Below, piece by piece: positions 17,754 to 26,699 of a stretch of 64,000 nucleotides of DNA. The DNA is from an uncultured Chthonomonas sp. Its GTDB lineage: Bacteria > Armatimonadota > Chthonomonadetes > Chthonomonadales > Chthonomonadaceae. The stretch's first letter is position 1, and every line of letters starts with the position of its first letter. The notes beneath the pieces were generated by a model. That model was not told where the DNA came from and did no database searches. It saw only the letters and a program-made list of their open reading frames with translations. The DNA is taken from the NCBI GenBank assembly GCA_903859705.1, contig CAIONQ010000154.1, positions 1 through 64,000 on the forward strand. Reading direction: 5' to 3'. Made by a program: the position numbers and the translations under genes.

Positions 17754-20363
17754 TTAGTGAGATGTACCGGCCGCTTTGCCTGCCTCTATTAGCAGGGAGT
17801 TAAGCCAGGTATCGGCAGTGAACAGGAAGCACCCGTTCTTCGGCCTTTCGGCCTCCGGCAGATGATCTTCGAAGCTGTTGAGGAAGGGCAGGAAGCCACC
17901 ACCGCCAGCAGCGGGTGCAGATGCGAACTTGGGATTCAGGATATTCCCGATCTGAGTTCGGCAATCTTTGAGGTGCAGCAGGGTTGCAGGATCGGTGGTT
18001 TTTGCCAGCGCTGTTTTGATCTTACCATCCAGCTTGCCAGCGGCATCTGCCAGGATGGAGTGGAACTCGGCATTGGTGGCAGAGCCAACCGCAAGCCGGG
18101 GTTCCAGCTGCTTAAGGTACAGGCGCTGCAGGCTGCGGCGATACTGGCTAACGGCTGGCTTTGCGCCATCCAGTTCGCTCCATATGCCGTTCTGCACATC
18201 GTTAACCAGTTCGGCAACGGTGTATACGGGAGTTCTGGCGGTTGCCTGTTTCTCCAGCATACGTGCTACGCGGGTATCACTCAGCAGACCAACAAGAACC
18301 AGGCTCTGCTCTCGCAGAATGCGATCCGGAACACCGGTGGGCTGGATTTTGTTGATGATAGAGCTGGGATACATGTACAGCGCAGGCTTAAACACGTTAT
18401 CTACCAGGAACTGCACGGCCTTTGCCTGCTGTGCCTTCGGTACCGGGTTAAACACATCCTCACCGCGGCCGGCATGGTAGCGGGTTTCTACAACGCCACC
18501 CACCAGTTTCACCACATGGACAATCTCCATAAGGCGCTGATTGGTAAGTTGGCCATATAGATCCTGCAGCCTATCGTAAGACTCGCCAAAACGGGTACTT
18601 GCGGGCACCAGCATGGGAACAATACGCTCGATGTTCTTGAAGCCTAGGGTGCTTGCTGCAACGGGATCGTTGCTAAGGTCTTCCATCTGAACGGTGGGAT
18701 CTACGCGTGAAACTTCATCTTCCCCGCCAAATCGCACAGTAGGATCGGAGGCCTGGCGGCCAGCAACGGTATCCAGGATGCTCTGCTCGGCAGCGGGGGT
18801 TGCGGCCCCGGAGATGGGCGCATAGCCCCACTCTATTGCGAACTTATCGTACGGGCCAAGCATTGGGATCAGGCGTGCGTTATCGCCCGGCTGAGAAACG
18901 TAGTTGAATCGGCCATAATCCATGATGGAGGCCTCATCGCCAAAGCGCTCTGTGAACGCCTTGCTGCGTAGCTGTGCAATTGTGTACGAAGAGCTTGCCT
19001 TGTGGTTGTGGCGCAAACCCAGGGTGTGGCCAACCTCATGTGCGATTACGTAGCGCACCAACTCGCCCTCCAGATCGGTGGGGAGTGGTAGGCGAACTGC
19101 ACGCGGATCCAGCCCGGCGCACTGCACAAAGTACCAGTCTTCTGCCAGTTTGAGCATGTTATGCCACACGATTACGTGTGCGGAGAGGATTTCGCCGCTA
19201 CGTGGATCGTGGACATGCGGGCCCATGGCGTTTTCTACCGGCTGCGCAACCCAGCGAATTACGGAGTAGCGTGCGTCCTCCGGATCCCAGTTGGGGTCTT
19301 CGGCTTCAGTGGGCGCATCTTTGGCAATGATAGCATGGGAAAAACCGGCCTGTTCGAAGGCAGGCTGCCAGTCTTCAATGGCCTCACGGATGTACTTGCG
19401 CCATACTTCCGGAACTTCGCGGCTAACATAGTAAACGATGGGCTTAACAGGATCGGAGATTTTTGCTGCAGGGTTCTTCTTTTCCAGGCGATAGCGAGCA
19501 ATAAACTCGCGATCCACAACCCGATGCTCCTCGCTGCCGTAATCGGAGAATCCTTCGGTAAAGTAGCCAACGCGGGAATCAAAATAGCGGCCCATCATGG
19601 GCTTTTCTGGCAGCATTACCAGGCTATGGTGCACAAAAGTGGTTACCGGGCCGCCACCGCGATTGTACGTTACCTGCACATGGCCTTCGATGTTCTGCGG
19701 GAAGGCTTTGATACGATCGATATAGGATCGGCCAGGATCGGCACCTCCGCCAATGGCAGCGGCAGCGGGCACGGGGCCAGCGTCGTTGATATACCAGGGA
19801 GTTACGTTAACAACAACCGATTTGCCATCACCCTCTGCCTCTACGGGCAGTGCCATGATGATGGGCGCTACGTTGCTGATATCTACGGCCTTCTGCACGG
19901 CGGTTTTACCATCGCCACGAATGTTGAAGGTTACGCTGCGCACATAGATAGTGTTGTTGCGGCGGGTAAACCGGATTACTTTTTCGCCAACATGGGTGCC
20001 ACCAAAGCCAACGCCGTTGCCAGTTTGTGCGATTTCTGTGTGCCACATCATATCGCGGCCAAGCAGGGCAGCCGGAATTTCGAAATAGACCTTATCATCT
20101 ATTCTGTGAACGATGAAAACACCCTTCTCAGTCTTGGCTTCTGCCGTAATCACTTCCTTATACGGTTTGGGTTCACCGGGCTTGGCGGCGGGCTTCGCGG
20201 GGCCGGCAGGAGCTGCTGCGGCCTGTGCTGGTGCCGGTGCCTGTGGCCCCGGTTTTGGGGCTGGCGCTGGCGGGTTGGGGCCAGGCTTTTGAGCATACCC
20301 GGGCAAGCCTGCAGTCAGCGTGCATAGCGCGGATACAGACAGAATGGACTTGGATAGACGCAC
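17754..20363 (-). CDS. Large secreted zinc metalloprotease (DUF5117/DUF4953 type)
   Basis: An 869-residue exported protein. The start chosen is GTG at 20363, seven bases after GGGAG, giving a signal peptide (SILSVSALCTLTAGLPGYAQ) and then a Pro/Ala-rich linker. The catalytic site is HEVGHTLGLRH (H442, E443, H446, H452), a HExxHxxGxxH metzincin pattern, with a Met-turn candidate SIMDYGRFNYV. N-terminal blocks such as VFIVHRIDDKVYFEIPAALLG and IRFTRRNNTIYVR fit the DUF5117/DUF5118 region of this family, and the C-terminal half fits DUF4953. Members are predicted extracellular or periplasmic peptidases; targets unknown. An upstream in-frame extension to 20417 is less likely. Confidence 0.92.
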   Translation of the reverse strand: MRLSKSILSVSALCTLTAGLPGYAQKPGPNPPAPAPKPGPQAPAPAQAAAAPAGPAKPAAKPGEPKPYKEVITAEAKTEKGVFIVHRIDDKVYFEIPAALLGRDMMWHTEIAQTGNGVGFGGTHVGEKVIRFTRRNNTIYVRSVTFNIRGDGKTAVQKAVDISNVAPIIMALPVEAEGDGKSVVVNVTPWYINDAGPVPAAAAIGGGADPGRSYIDRIKAFPQNIEGHVQVTYNRGGGPVTTFVHHSLVMLPEKPMMGRYFDSRVGYFTEGFSDYGSEEHRVVDREFIARYRLEKKNPAAKISDPVKPIVYYVSREVPEVWRKYIREAIEDWQPAFEQAGFSHAIIAKDAPTEAEDPNWDPEDARYSVIRWVAQPVENAMGPHVHDPRSGEILSAHVIVWHNMLKLAEDWYFVQCAGLDPRAVRLPLPTDLEGELVRYVIAHEVGHTLGLRHNHKASSSYTIAQLRSKAFTERFGDEASIMDYGRFNYVSQPGDNARLIPMLGPYDKFAIEWGYAPISGAATPAAEQSILDTVAGRQASDPTVRFGGEDEVSRVDPTVQMEDLSNDPVAASTLGFKNIERIVPMLVPASTRFGESYDRLQDLYGQLTNQRLMEIVHVVKLVGGVVETRYHAGRGEDVFNPVPKAQQAKAVQFLVDNVFKPALYMYPSSIINKIQPTGVPDRILREQSLVLVGLLSDTRVARMLEKQATARTPVYTVAELVNDVQNGIWSELDGAKPAVSQYRRSLQRLYLKQLEPRLAVGSATNAEFHSILADAAGKLDGKIKTALAKTTDPATLLHLKDCRTQIGNILNPKFASAPAAGGGGFLPFLNSFEDHLPEAERPKNGCFLFTADTWLNSLLIEAGKAAGTSH

Positions 20364-20607
20364 GAGGAATCTCCCTTTAAGAGTAAAGGCTTCGGAGCTG
20401 GCAAAAAGTGCCCCCACTCCGAGATAACCGGTATGTTAAGAATGGCATTCTAGATAAGTTTACGCTATTTCCTATGGAATGCGTTTGCAGAAAGTGCACT
20501 GAAGGCTGCCCGAAGGAGAACTCCGCAAATTCCGAGATATGGGACGAGGCTACACACTCCCAGGGTTCGGTAAGTTGCATGTTGGCAGGTGCCCCGGGAT
20601 ATGGCTA

Positions 20608-20636
20608 TTGTCCGGGAGAATCTTATGCGCTATAAT
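20608..20636 (+). promoter_or_regulatory. Sigma-70-type promoter
   Basis: TTGTCC (20608-20613) and TATAAT (20631-20636) are separated by 17 bases, a close match to the housekeeping consensus. It would give a leader of about 120 bases for the gene starting at 20764. Confidence 0.75.
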
Positions 20637-20701
20637 GGGCAAAGAGGGTTAGGATGCACCTGCGGGTACAGCATTTTCCTCACTAAACTGTTTTCAGCCG
20701 T

Positions 20702-20733
20702 AATGTCACAGGAAGTGACGCGGTTACGTTCCG
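20702..20733 (+). other. Leader hairpin
   Basis: GTCAC and GTGAC around AGGAA form a short hairpin that can be extended by flanking GTAA/TTAC (roughly 20700-20730). It lies in the 5' leader of the gene at 20764, about 30 bases ahead of the start. Could be a transcript-stability or regulatory element; no known family is recognised. Confidence 0.35.
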
Positions 20734-20763
20734 GAACCTATTACTTAACACAGGAGCAGTGAA

Positions 20764-21366
20764 ATGATGTTAAACAAACGGCAGTTCGCAGCGGTTGCTG
20801 CGCTCGGTACAATGGCGTGCCTTGCAGGCGCGGTGCCAGCGCACGCTGATGAGGCGATTCCCGCAACGCGCGTTACGGGCCACCTTTCGGAGAGTGTTAA
20901 GAACAAAATTATGATCGAAGCTCCGAAGCTTGTAGAGGTGAAGAACCCTAACTGCGCGCTGCCAAGCCTGCCAAACCCAACGCCTTTCCCATTTTCTATT
21001 CGCGTTGGCGGCCTGCTAACCCCCACCACCAAACTTGCAGCGGGTGTGGATGTAACACTGACAGAAGTTCACCTGTTGCCTTCATTCACCACAAGGATAG
21101 ATGGCGATGTTATTTTTGGAGCCAACCTGCATGGCAGCCAGACGGTTATCCCCGTTACCTTTGATCAGTTAATGACCAAAACTCTGCCCACTGGCACCAG
21201 TGTATATTTTGGTGGCGGCGTTGGCATGTACTTTGGCGGGCAATCTCGATTTGGCGGCAAGGCTGTTCTGGGCGCCACTGTGCGCAACTATGGCGTAGAG
21301 GCAAACCTGCTGTGGGCCGGCACGGGCTCCCCCTACCTGCTGGTAGTTGGCCGCATCGGCCTGTAA
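20764..21366 (+). CDS. Secreted barrel-like protein, unknown
   Basis: A 200-residue exported protein. Signal peptide (VAALGTMACLAGAVPAHA) is followed by alternating hydrophobic/polar strands ending in VYFGGGVGMYFGGQSRFGG, GATVRNYGVEANLLW and a terminal YLLVVGRIGL. The glycine/aromatic-rich strand pattern and C-terminal aromatic/hydrophobic strand suggest a small outer-membrane beta-barrel. A GGAG lies just before the tandem ATGs (20764 or 20767). It has its own promoter and terminator, so it is probably monocistronic. Confidence 0.7.
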   Translation: MMLNKRQFAAVAALGTMACLAGAVPAHADEAIPATRVTGHLSESVKNKIMIEAPKLVEVKNPNCALPSLPNPTPFPFSIRVGGLLTPTTKLAAGVDVTLTEVHLLPSFTTRIDGDVIFGANLHGSQTVIPVTFDQLMTKTLPTGTSVYFGGGVGMYFGGQSRFGGKAVLGATVRNYGVEANLLWAGTGSPYLLVVGRIGL

Positions 21367-21389
21367 ACCTGGCACTACAAAAGCAAACA

Positions 21390-21432
21390 GAAAAAGCGCC
21401 CCTTGCAGATTACTGCACGGGGCGCTTTTACT
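21390..21432 (+). terminator. Intrinsic terminator
   Basis: AAAAAGCGCCCC (21391-21402) pairs with GGGGCGCTTTTA (21419-21430); the inner TGCAG/CTGCA extends the stem. It lies just downstream of the barrel-like gene and upstream of the convergent holin-like gene. Confidence 0.88.
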
Positions 21433-21452
21433 GTTTGCTGCTGCGTTCCTAA

Positions 21453-21854
21453 TTAATCTTTCTTCTTGCTCTTTTTGCCCTTATCATCATCCCCTCTATC
21501 CTTGAGAGTGAAGCTAATGACACCGCTGATCATGCCCATGCCAACCGAACCGATGAGCGAGGCAATAAAGCCGTTGAACCCGGGGGCCACCTTAAAGCCA
21601 AGGTGCAGTTGCCCCACAATGAAGAACAGGAGGGCATTTATTACAAACCCCAGAAGCCCAAAGGTAAAACAGTTGATGGGCCACACAAAAAACATGATAA
21701 TGGGGCGTATTACGGAGTTTGCCAGCCCCAGAGCCACCACTGCGGCAAACAGCATTACCGGGCTGGAGCCATCCAGCTTGATGCCAGGAACAACCTGTGT
21801 GATGATCAGAAGAGCCAGAATATTGGCTATCCAGCGTACTATCCAGTTTTTCAA
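21453..21854 (-). CDS. Phage holin family 4-type membrane protein
   Basis: A 133-residue protein with four transmembrane segments: WIVRWIANILALLIITQVVPG, a helix around LFAAVVALGLANSVIRPII, FGLLGFVINALLFFIVGQLHLG and FIASLIGSVGMGMISGVISF. This matches the holin 4_2 (PF04020-type) family. Such proteins are widespread chromosomal membrane proteins with unclear roles, and the name does not imply a prophage. The tail is charged (KDRGDDDKGKKSKKKD). The start is TTG at 21854, seven bases after a GAGGG. Confidence 0.85.
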   Translation of the reverse strand: MKNWIVRWIANILALLIITQVVPGIKLDGSSPVMLFAAVVALGLANSVIRPIIMFFVWPINCFTFGLLGFVINALLFFIVGQLHLGFKVAPGFNGFIASLIGSVGMGMISGVISFTLKDRGDDDKGKKSKKKD

Positions 21855-21910
21855 TTTCTAACCCTCACTGCTGTTTACACAGCCACCATTGGATAAGAAG
21901 AAGACCGCAT

Positions 21911-22756
21911 TCATGGTATGAAGCGCTCCAGAGCGCGAGCAACGCCATCTTCTTCAGCATCTGCAGTAATCCAATCTGCAGCCGCCTTAATCTCCGGCAG
22001 GGCATTGCCCATGGCAACGCCAATACCGGCCCATTTCAACATCTCATAATCGTTTACGTGATCGCCAATGGCCAGGATTTCATCCTGATCCACATCGATG
22101 TGCGCGGCCACAGTTTCCAGGCCAAGCTGCTTGCTGATGTTAGCAACGTAAAACTCCACCCCCCAGGTGTTTTCGGAACCGCTCTGGATGATGGATACCT
22201 TGCCCTCAAACTCACGCATCATCGCCTGCGCCAGTGGCCTCATGCGCTCCGGCGATCCAAAGCAGCTAACGCACACCGGCTGAAAGGGCAGATTTTCAGC
22301 AATAGCGGCGTATTCACGATAGCGCGGCCGCTCTGCCCAATCACCAACGGGCCTATCCGGGTGAAACAGCACCCGGGACCCCTCGCTGGTGGGGTCATCG
22401 GTATCTTCAAATACGTATGGCTCCGCACCGGCATCCAGAATCGCCTGAACAATGCGCAGCGCTGTCGGAATCGGCAGTAAATGGCGGTAGAGAGTTTGCC
22501 CTGTACCCAGGTGAAAAACAACGCTTCCGTTTGCGCACACTACATAGCCTGCAGGCTGGGGTAACTGGCCTGCCACGGGCATGATTCGGTAGCGCGTGCG
22601 GCCGGAGCAGAGAACGATCTCGATTCCCTTATCCTGAATCTGCTGCAGTGCGTGCCGCACTCCGGGTGAAATTGTGTCTCCATGAGCTACAAGTGTGCCA
22701 TCAATATCAACAAATAGAGCGCGAATTGCGGTTGCGGGGTAGTTATAAGTGTACAT
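21911..22756 (-). CDS. HAD superfamily (Cof-type) phosphatase
   Basis: A 281-residue protein read from the ATG at 22756; the frame extends to a GTG at 22795. Motif I is FVDIDGTLV near the N-terminus, followed by VLCSGRTRY (motif II) and a C-terminal lysine/GDHVNDYEML (motif IV), with a C2-type cap between. These mark the Cof/YidA-type HAD phosphatases that hydrolyse phosphorylated sugars, cofactors and nucleotides. Substrate cannot be read from the sequence. Divergent to the RRM gene across about 270 bases with candidate operator repeats. Confidence 0.88.
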   Translation of the reverse strand: MYTYNYPATAIRALFVDIDGTLVAHGDTISPGVRHALQQIQDKGIEIVLCSGRTRYRIMPVAGQLPQPAGYVVCANGSVVFHLGTGQTLYRHLLPIPTALRIVQAILDAGAEPYVFEDTDDPTSEGSRVLFHPDRPVGDWAERPRYREYAAIAENLPFQPVCVSCFGSPERMRPLAQAMMREFEGKVSIIQSGSENTWGVEFYVANISKQLGLETVAAHIDVDQDEILAIGDHVNDYEMLKWAGIGVAMGNALPEIKAAADWITADAEEDGVARALERFIP

Positions 22757-22796
22757 TGAAGATAAGTGTACCTGTTCATGGAATCTGTGGTACACT
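22748..22796. promoter_or_regulatory. Repeated AGTGTACC operator candidate
   Basis: AGTGTACA (22748-22755), AGTGTACC (22765-22772) and its inverted copy GGTACACT (22789-22796) lie in the interval between the divergent HAD and RRM genes. The last two form an 8-base inverted repeat with 16 bases between. The arrangement suggests a regulator-binding site near both starts; one copy falls within the chosen HAD start. No regulator gene is adjacent. Confidence 0.45.
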
Positions 22797-22799
22797 GTT

Positions 22800-23029
22800 C
22801 GCGTCTATTCGACGACATGAACTAATGATAGAACCGTGATCTCTGGACTCCTGAATCGGCTGGTTTTTTGCCTTTCTGTTGTACACGTCCTCGGGCTCCT
22901 TCTCTGTTTCCTGACGGTCGATCTGGATGGTGAAGATGACGACAGGCTTCACCTGTTATCTCTGCCGCGGAATGTCGCCGCGGTCCGGAGCTGTTTCCGG
23001 TCAGCAAACAGCAGGATGCTTCTTTTACA
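22800..23029 (+). other. Long structured leader of the RRM gene
   Basis: About 230 bases ahead of the RRM start hold several potential hairpins: ACAGGCTTCACCTGT (22942-22956), CCGCGG twice (22965-22970 and 22978-22983) and a CCGG pair (22985-22999). Only a poorly spaced AGGA precedes the start. Bacterial glycine-rich RRM genes can be regulated through such leaders, so this is a candidate autoregulatory or cold-responsive UTR. No known riboswitch matches. Confidence 0.45.
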
Positions 23030-23419
23030 ATGGCAAAGCGAATTTATGTGGGCGGACTGCCCTACTCTGCGACCGAGCAGGATCTGAATGACCTCTTTTC
23101 AGCACATGGTACCGTAACCTCGGCCACCGTGATCAGCGACAAGTACACCGGCCAGGCCAAGGGCTTCGGCTTCGTTGAGATGGCCACCGACAGCGAAGCG
23201 CTGGCCGCAATCAGCGCACTTAACGGCACCTTGATGGGCGGCCGCACACTTACCGTGAACGAAGCACGCCCGCGCGAAGATCGACCGCGCAGCGGCGGTG
23301 GCGGCGGCTACGGTGGTGGCGGTGGCTACGGCGGCGGCGGTGGTGGCCGTGGCGGTCACAGCGGTGGCGGCGGCGGCAATCGCGGCGGCTACGGCAACGA
23401 GCGCGGCGACCGCTGGTAA
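23030..23419 (+). CDS. Glycine-rich RRM RNA-binding protein
   Basis: A 129-residue protein with a single RNA recognition motif: RNP2 is IYVGGLPYSA, RNP1 is KGFGFVEM, and the fold ends at RTLTVNEARPR. It is followed by a glycine-rich tail (GGGGGYGGGGGYGGGGGGRG), as in the RbpA-like proteins of cyanobacteria and other bacteria. It should bind single-stranded RNA and modulate translation or stability. It is followed by a strong terminator and sits downstream of a long structured leader, so it is probably monocistronic and tightly regulated. Confidence 0.92.
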   Translation: MAKRIYVGGLPYSATEQDLNDLFSAHGTVTSATVISDKYTGQAKGFGFVEMATDSEALAAISALNGTLMGGRTLTVNEARPREDRPRSGGGGGYGGGGGYGGGGGGRGGHSGGGGGNRGGYGNERGDRW

Positions 23420-23444
23420 TCCCACGGTTGTAAGCTAAATAAAG

Positions 23445-23485
23445 GGGCCAACTGCACTCTGTCTGCAGTTGGCCCTTTTTCTTTA
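23445..23485 (+). terminator. Intrinsic terminator
   Basis: GGGCCAACTGCA (23445-23456) and TGCAGTTGGCCC (23464-23475) form a perfect 12-base stem, followed by TTTTTCTTT. It ends the RRM gene transcript and overlaps the end of the convergent deacetylase gene. Confidence 0.92.
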
Positions 23486-24301
23486 TCTGGAAAGCTTCTT
23501 CTTAACGGACTTGATGCCAACCGATCTCTTAAACGCTTCGATCAATTCGGTGCCGGCAACCCGCACTCGGGGCAATAAGAAGAGGTTATCTCCCGGTTTC
23601 ACAGGCCCACCGTTCTTCTTCCAGGCTGCCGTATACCCCGCTGTTTTTGTGTGCTCTACCACCTCATCGCTATACCTCCCTGCCGGGTAAGCAAGCGTAC
23701 TTATTGGAATCTTTAGCTGCTGCTCCAGCGATTTACGAGAGTTACGGAGCTCCGAATCCAGCCGTTTTCCCGTTAGCGATGGTAAATCTGGATGCGTAAC
23801 TGAGTGAGATTGCGCCTCCACCCCCGCCTGCTGCATTTCACGCAGATTCGCCCAGGTAACGTGGCCCACACTACCTACCGCCGAGGTTATAACAAAAATG
23901 GTAGCAGGCACATGGTATTTGCGTAAAATGGGGAATGCCACTTCATAGTTATCTGCATACCCATCATCCATAGTAATGCTAACCGCTTTTGTAGGCAAAG
24001 GCTTGCCTGCGGCTACGGCATCCGCCACTTCGCTGGCCTTAAGAAAGGTGTAACCCGCCTGCTGCAGTGCTTGAATCTGCAATTCAAACTGCTGCGGTGG
24101 CACCGTAAGGTCCACTGTAATGGCGCTGGTTTTCTCTTTAGCAGTCAGAGTGCTGATTCGGTGGTACATTAGCACTGGCACAGAGTAGTTTGCCGTGGGC
24201 GGGCTTGCAGGCTGCCTGCAGTAAGCGGAGCCCGGGCTAAGAATTGCCAGGCAGATGGTAGCCAGTGTGGCCATTGTGCGGACCGGAATCGGTGCTGACA
24301 T
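23483..24301 (-). CDS. Polysaccharide deacetylase (NodB domain) family protein
   Basis: A 272-residue exported protein. A signal peptide (LATICLAILSPGSAYC) precedes a carbohydrate esterase 4 domain: MYHRI start, SITMDDGYADN (metal-binding Asp-Asp motif), SHSVTHPDL (His/His ligands) and LAYPAGRYSDEVVE. These are the standard NodB motifs of deacetylases acting on N-acetylated polysaccharides or peptidoglycan. AGGGGG precedes the ATG at 24301. The family member is small and lacks extra binding domains. Convergent with the RRM gene, with a shared terminator between them. Confidence 0.9.
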   Translation of the reverse strand: MSAPIPVRTMATLATICLAILSPGSAYCRQPASPPTANYSVPVLMYHRISTLTAKEKTSAITVDLTVPPQQFELQIQALQQAGYTFLKASEVADAVAAGKPLPTKAVSITMDDGYADNYEVAFPILRKYHVPATIFVITSAVGSVGHVTWANLREMQQAGVEAQSHSVTHPDLPSLTGKRLDSELRNSRKSLEQQLKIPISTLAYPAGRYSDEVVEHTKTAGYTAAWKKNGGPVKPGDNLFLLPRVRVAGTELIEAFKRSVGIKSVKKKLSR

Positions 24302-24436
24302 GGAAACCCCCTGAGGTGGTGCATTAACCCTATTTTACCTGTGCGTGAAAATAGCGCACATTTTGGCTACGCAGGGTGCACGCAAGCTTGTCTAAACTGG
24401 TAACGATTGAATCTGGTTATATCAGGAGAGTGTATT

Positions 24437-25066
24437 GTGAAACCGATTTGCGCTGCTGCTGTGCTTTTCACTTTTTTCAATATTCCGGCCATGGCTCAGG
24501 CTCCTACTGGGAGTATTGCTGTGATTCCGGTGCTTTTTCAAAAAGGATCTGCAAAGGCAGAGCGCACGGGGCGCGATGTTATGAACGCCCTGCTGGATAC
24601 CGCGAAAACCACCCGCATTCCGCAGGATCAGATTCTGAAAGCATGGCAGGATACAACGGGAGCCCCGTGGCCCGAAAAGCCAAAAGGCCTGCCCACCCGG
24701 GAAGAGATGCTGGCTGTAGGCCGTGCTGTAAACTCTGAACTGGTGCTGGAAACCAGCGTAAAGTGGCGAGATAGAACGGTGTGGGTATCTTTTGGCCCAA
24801 AAATCAAATCCGAATGCACGGTTAACTGCCTGATTCTCAATGTGAAAACGGGAGAAACAGTACTGGAAGTGAAGGATTTGAAGATGGACGATACCGCCCG
24901 TGAAGATGTGTTTAGGGCCGTGGGCGGAGCGGTATTGAGCGGTGCGTTTGTGGTGCCCGTACTATCTGGCGGGGATGCATCACCTCATGAGCAGCGCGCG
25001 GTTCAGCTGGCGATGGGCAAAGCACTGATGCCCTGGGTAAAGGCCAGAACTGCAGCAGCGCAATAA
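24437..25066 (+). CDS. Secreted protein of unknown function
   Basis: A 209-residue protein with the signal peptide PICAAAVLFTFFNIPAMA. The start is a GTG at 24437, eight bases after AGGAG; an in-frame ATG at 24407 has no site. The body (VLFQKGSAKAERTGRDVMNA, SELVLETSVKWRDRTVWVSF) has no motif I recognise; alternating strands around VEVKDLK suggest an alpha/beta or lipoprotein-like periplasmic fold. It is convergent with the two-TM gene that ends at 25095. Confidence 0.6.
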   Translation: MKPICAAAVLFTFFNIPAMAQAPTGSIAVIPVLFQKGSAKAERTGRDVMNALLDTAKTTRIPQDQILKAWQDTTGAPWPEKPKGLPTREEMLAVGRAVNSELVLETSVKWRDRTVWVSFGPKIKSECTVNCLILNVKTGETVLEVKDLKMDDTAREDVFRAVGGAVLSGAFVVPVLSGGDASPHEQRAVQLAMGKALMPWVKARTAAAQ

Positions 25067-25094
25067 ATGCTTGACTATGGCCAGGAGTATCTGG

Positions 25095-25877
25095 TTAAAA
25101 CAGGCGGGCTCTATCCATTATCTCTTCGTAAAGCATGCACTCTTCTGGTTTTGAAGGGTTAACCAGCAAAGGCATTTTGCGGCCAATGGCCCAGTTAGCA
25201 CATTCGGTACTGAGCACCTGAAGGGTTTTTGTTGCCTTCTTGCCTTTGTACTTATACTCCACTGTAACATCTACCGGAGATGCTTTGTACTTTTTTGGGT
25301 CCAGTATTTCCCCAAGGGTTACCAGGGTGGCCTCGGTAACATCTGCAAAGCGCAGCATAGCGCGCTGGCGCCTGCCATATCGCCGGGCGGCCCACTCGCA
25401 CAACAGGGCAGCCCCACACAGCAGATACTGCGAAAGCTGCAGAGTTGTGTTGTAGGATTTCATTTCATCAGCAAGCTGATTGCTAAGGCGGCTTGTGTTT
25501 GCATCCAGGCAAACAACGTTTACGGGGTCCCCATCTTTTAACTTATAGTAAATGGCTTCCTCAACGTTCTCTTCACCCTGGCCCTGGCTGCCCGCAACTG
25601 TATAGGTGTACTTTAACGCGTAGTAGCTGTTTTTACCCAGGTGATGAACATGGCTATACACCGAACCTGTAACATGCTGGCCGCCACTTTTGAGCCGGTT
25701 TAAGGTTGCCAGACTGCCGTTGATGCTGTTCATGATAAACACACCAAAACCAATTAACAGTAGCGCCAGCACACGAAATGCCGTGTTCCCAGCCCCCGAC
25801 CGCACTCTGCGCGGTGCAGGTTTGCAGAGCAGAGGGTACTTCTCTTTCCAGTTGGTTTCCGCAGTTACATCCGGCAT
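25095..25877 (-). CDS. Two-TM membrane protein, DUF3592-like
   Basis: A 260-residue protein with one membrane helix near the N-terminus (VLALLLIGFGVFIMNSI) and another around SQYLLCGAALLCEWAA. Between them is an extracytoplasmic segment (VTGSVYSHVHHLGKNSYYALKYTY), and the C-terminal domain carries VDVTVEYKYKGKKATKTL. This resembles DUF3592-type membrane proteins. The ATG at 25877 follows a GAGGAG that lies beside the stop of the GT2 gene. It is probably co-transcribed with the glycosyltransferase; its role is unknown. Confidence 0.65.
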   Translation of the reverse strand: MPDVTAETNWKEKYPLLCKPAPRRVRSGAGNTAFRVLALLLIGFGVFIMNSINGSLATLNRLKSGGQHVTGSVYSHVHHLGKNSYYALKYTYTVAGSQGQGEENVEEAIYYKLKDGDPVNVVCLDANTSRLSNQLADEMKSYNTTLQLSQYLLCGAALLCEWAARRYGRRQRAMLRFADVTEATLVTLGEILDPKKYKASPVDVTVEYKYKGKKATKTLQVLSTECANWAIGRKMPLLVNPSKPEECMLYEEIMDRARLF

Positions 25878-25891
25878 GGGCACTTTTCTCC

Positions 25892-26677
25892 TCAATCCGA
25901 AAAGCGGTACTTAATGATGGTCCAGATGGCCTGAACGCCATCCTTCCAGCCAATTTTCTTGCCTTCTTCGTAATCTCTGCCGCTGTACGAAATGGGCACT
26001 TCATAGATTCGGTAGCGCTTTTTGGCCACCTTTGCAGTTATCTCGGGCTCAAAATCGAATCGGTTGCTCTTTAGATTAATGCTCTTGAGCGCTTCGGCCT
26101 TAAACACTTTGTAGCAAACCTCCATATCGGTAAGGTTGAGGTTTGTTAGCATGTTAGAGAGCAGGGTGAGCAGGCCATTGCCCATACGATGCCAGAAGAA
26201 GTGCACCCGGTGGGCACCCCCACCCAGAAAGCGGCTGCCAAACACCACATCGGCCCGGCCATCTAAAATGGGAGCCAGCAAAGTGGGATATTCCCGTGGG
26301 TCGTACTCAAGATCGGCATCCTGCACAAGCAGAATATCACCCGTGGCATGCTGTATGGCGGTGCGCAGGGCCGCTCCTTTGCCCCGGTTAACAGGGTGGT
26401 ACACAACAAGCACATCGGGGTAAACCCCCTCTATTTTATTGGCGAGCAGATCTCGGGTGCCATCGGTAGAGCCATCATCAACCAGCACTACCTCTTTTCG
26501 GATGGGAACCGCCAGCACGCGCTCCAGAATCTGAATGAGCGTATCCACCTCGTTATAAACGGGGATAAGCACAGACAGCTTGTAATCTGCGGGGGGCGGA
26601 GCAAGCCTGCCCGGGCGCCCGGTTACGGGAACAGCGGGGGCGGGGGCAGAGGCCGGGGATGTGGGTGTTTCCGACAC
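25892..26677 (-). CDS. Family 2 glycosyltransferase, DPM1-like
   Basis: A 261-residue cytoplasmic GT-A glycosyltransferase. It starts at GTG 26677, ten bases after GGAG, with a Pro/Ala-rich stretch, then [61 protein letters not shown] (DxD) and [11 protein letters not shown]. These are the hallmarks of dolichol-phosphate mannosyl transferase-like GT2 enzymes that glycosylate a lipid-phosphate carrier. Unlike ArnC-type enzymes it has no C-terminal membrane helix pair, so it may act with the small membrane protein downstream. Confidence 0.9.
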   Translation of the reverse strand: MSETPTSPASAPAPAVPVTGRPGRLAPPPADYKLSVLIPVYNEVDTLIQILERVLAVPIRKEVVLVDDGSTDGTRDLLANKIEGVYPDVLVVYHPVNRGKGAALRTAIQHATGDILLVQDADLEYDPREYPTLLAPILDGRADVVFGSRFLGGGAHRVHFFWHRMGNGLLTLLSNMLTNLNLTDMEVCYKVFKAEALKSINLKSNRFDFEPEITAKVAKKRYRIYEVPISYSGRDYEEGKKIGWKDGVQAIWTIIKYRFSD

Positions 26678-26699
26678 GCGAAGCGATCTCCTCACCAGG

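Larger units (their letters stand above)
20364..20763. other. Divergent promoter region between metalloprotease and barrel-like gene
   Basis: About 400 bases between divergently transcribed genes. It contains the plus-strand promoter at 20608-20636 and the leader hairpin at 20704-20732. On the minus-strand side an AT-rich patch near 20440-20470 may carry the metalloprotease promoter. No RNA gene was found. Confidence 0.5.

Noticed and set aside
21453-21854. Prophage holin
   Set aside because: The four-helix protein matches a chromosomal holin-like family, and no lysin, capsid, tail or integrase gene is nearby.
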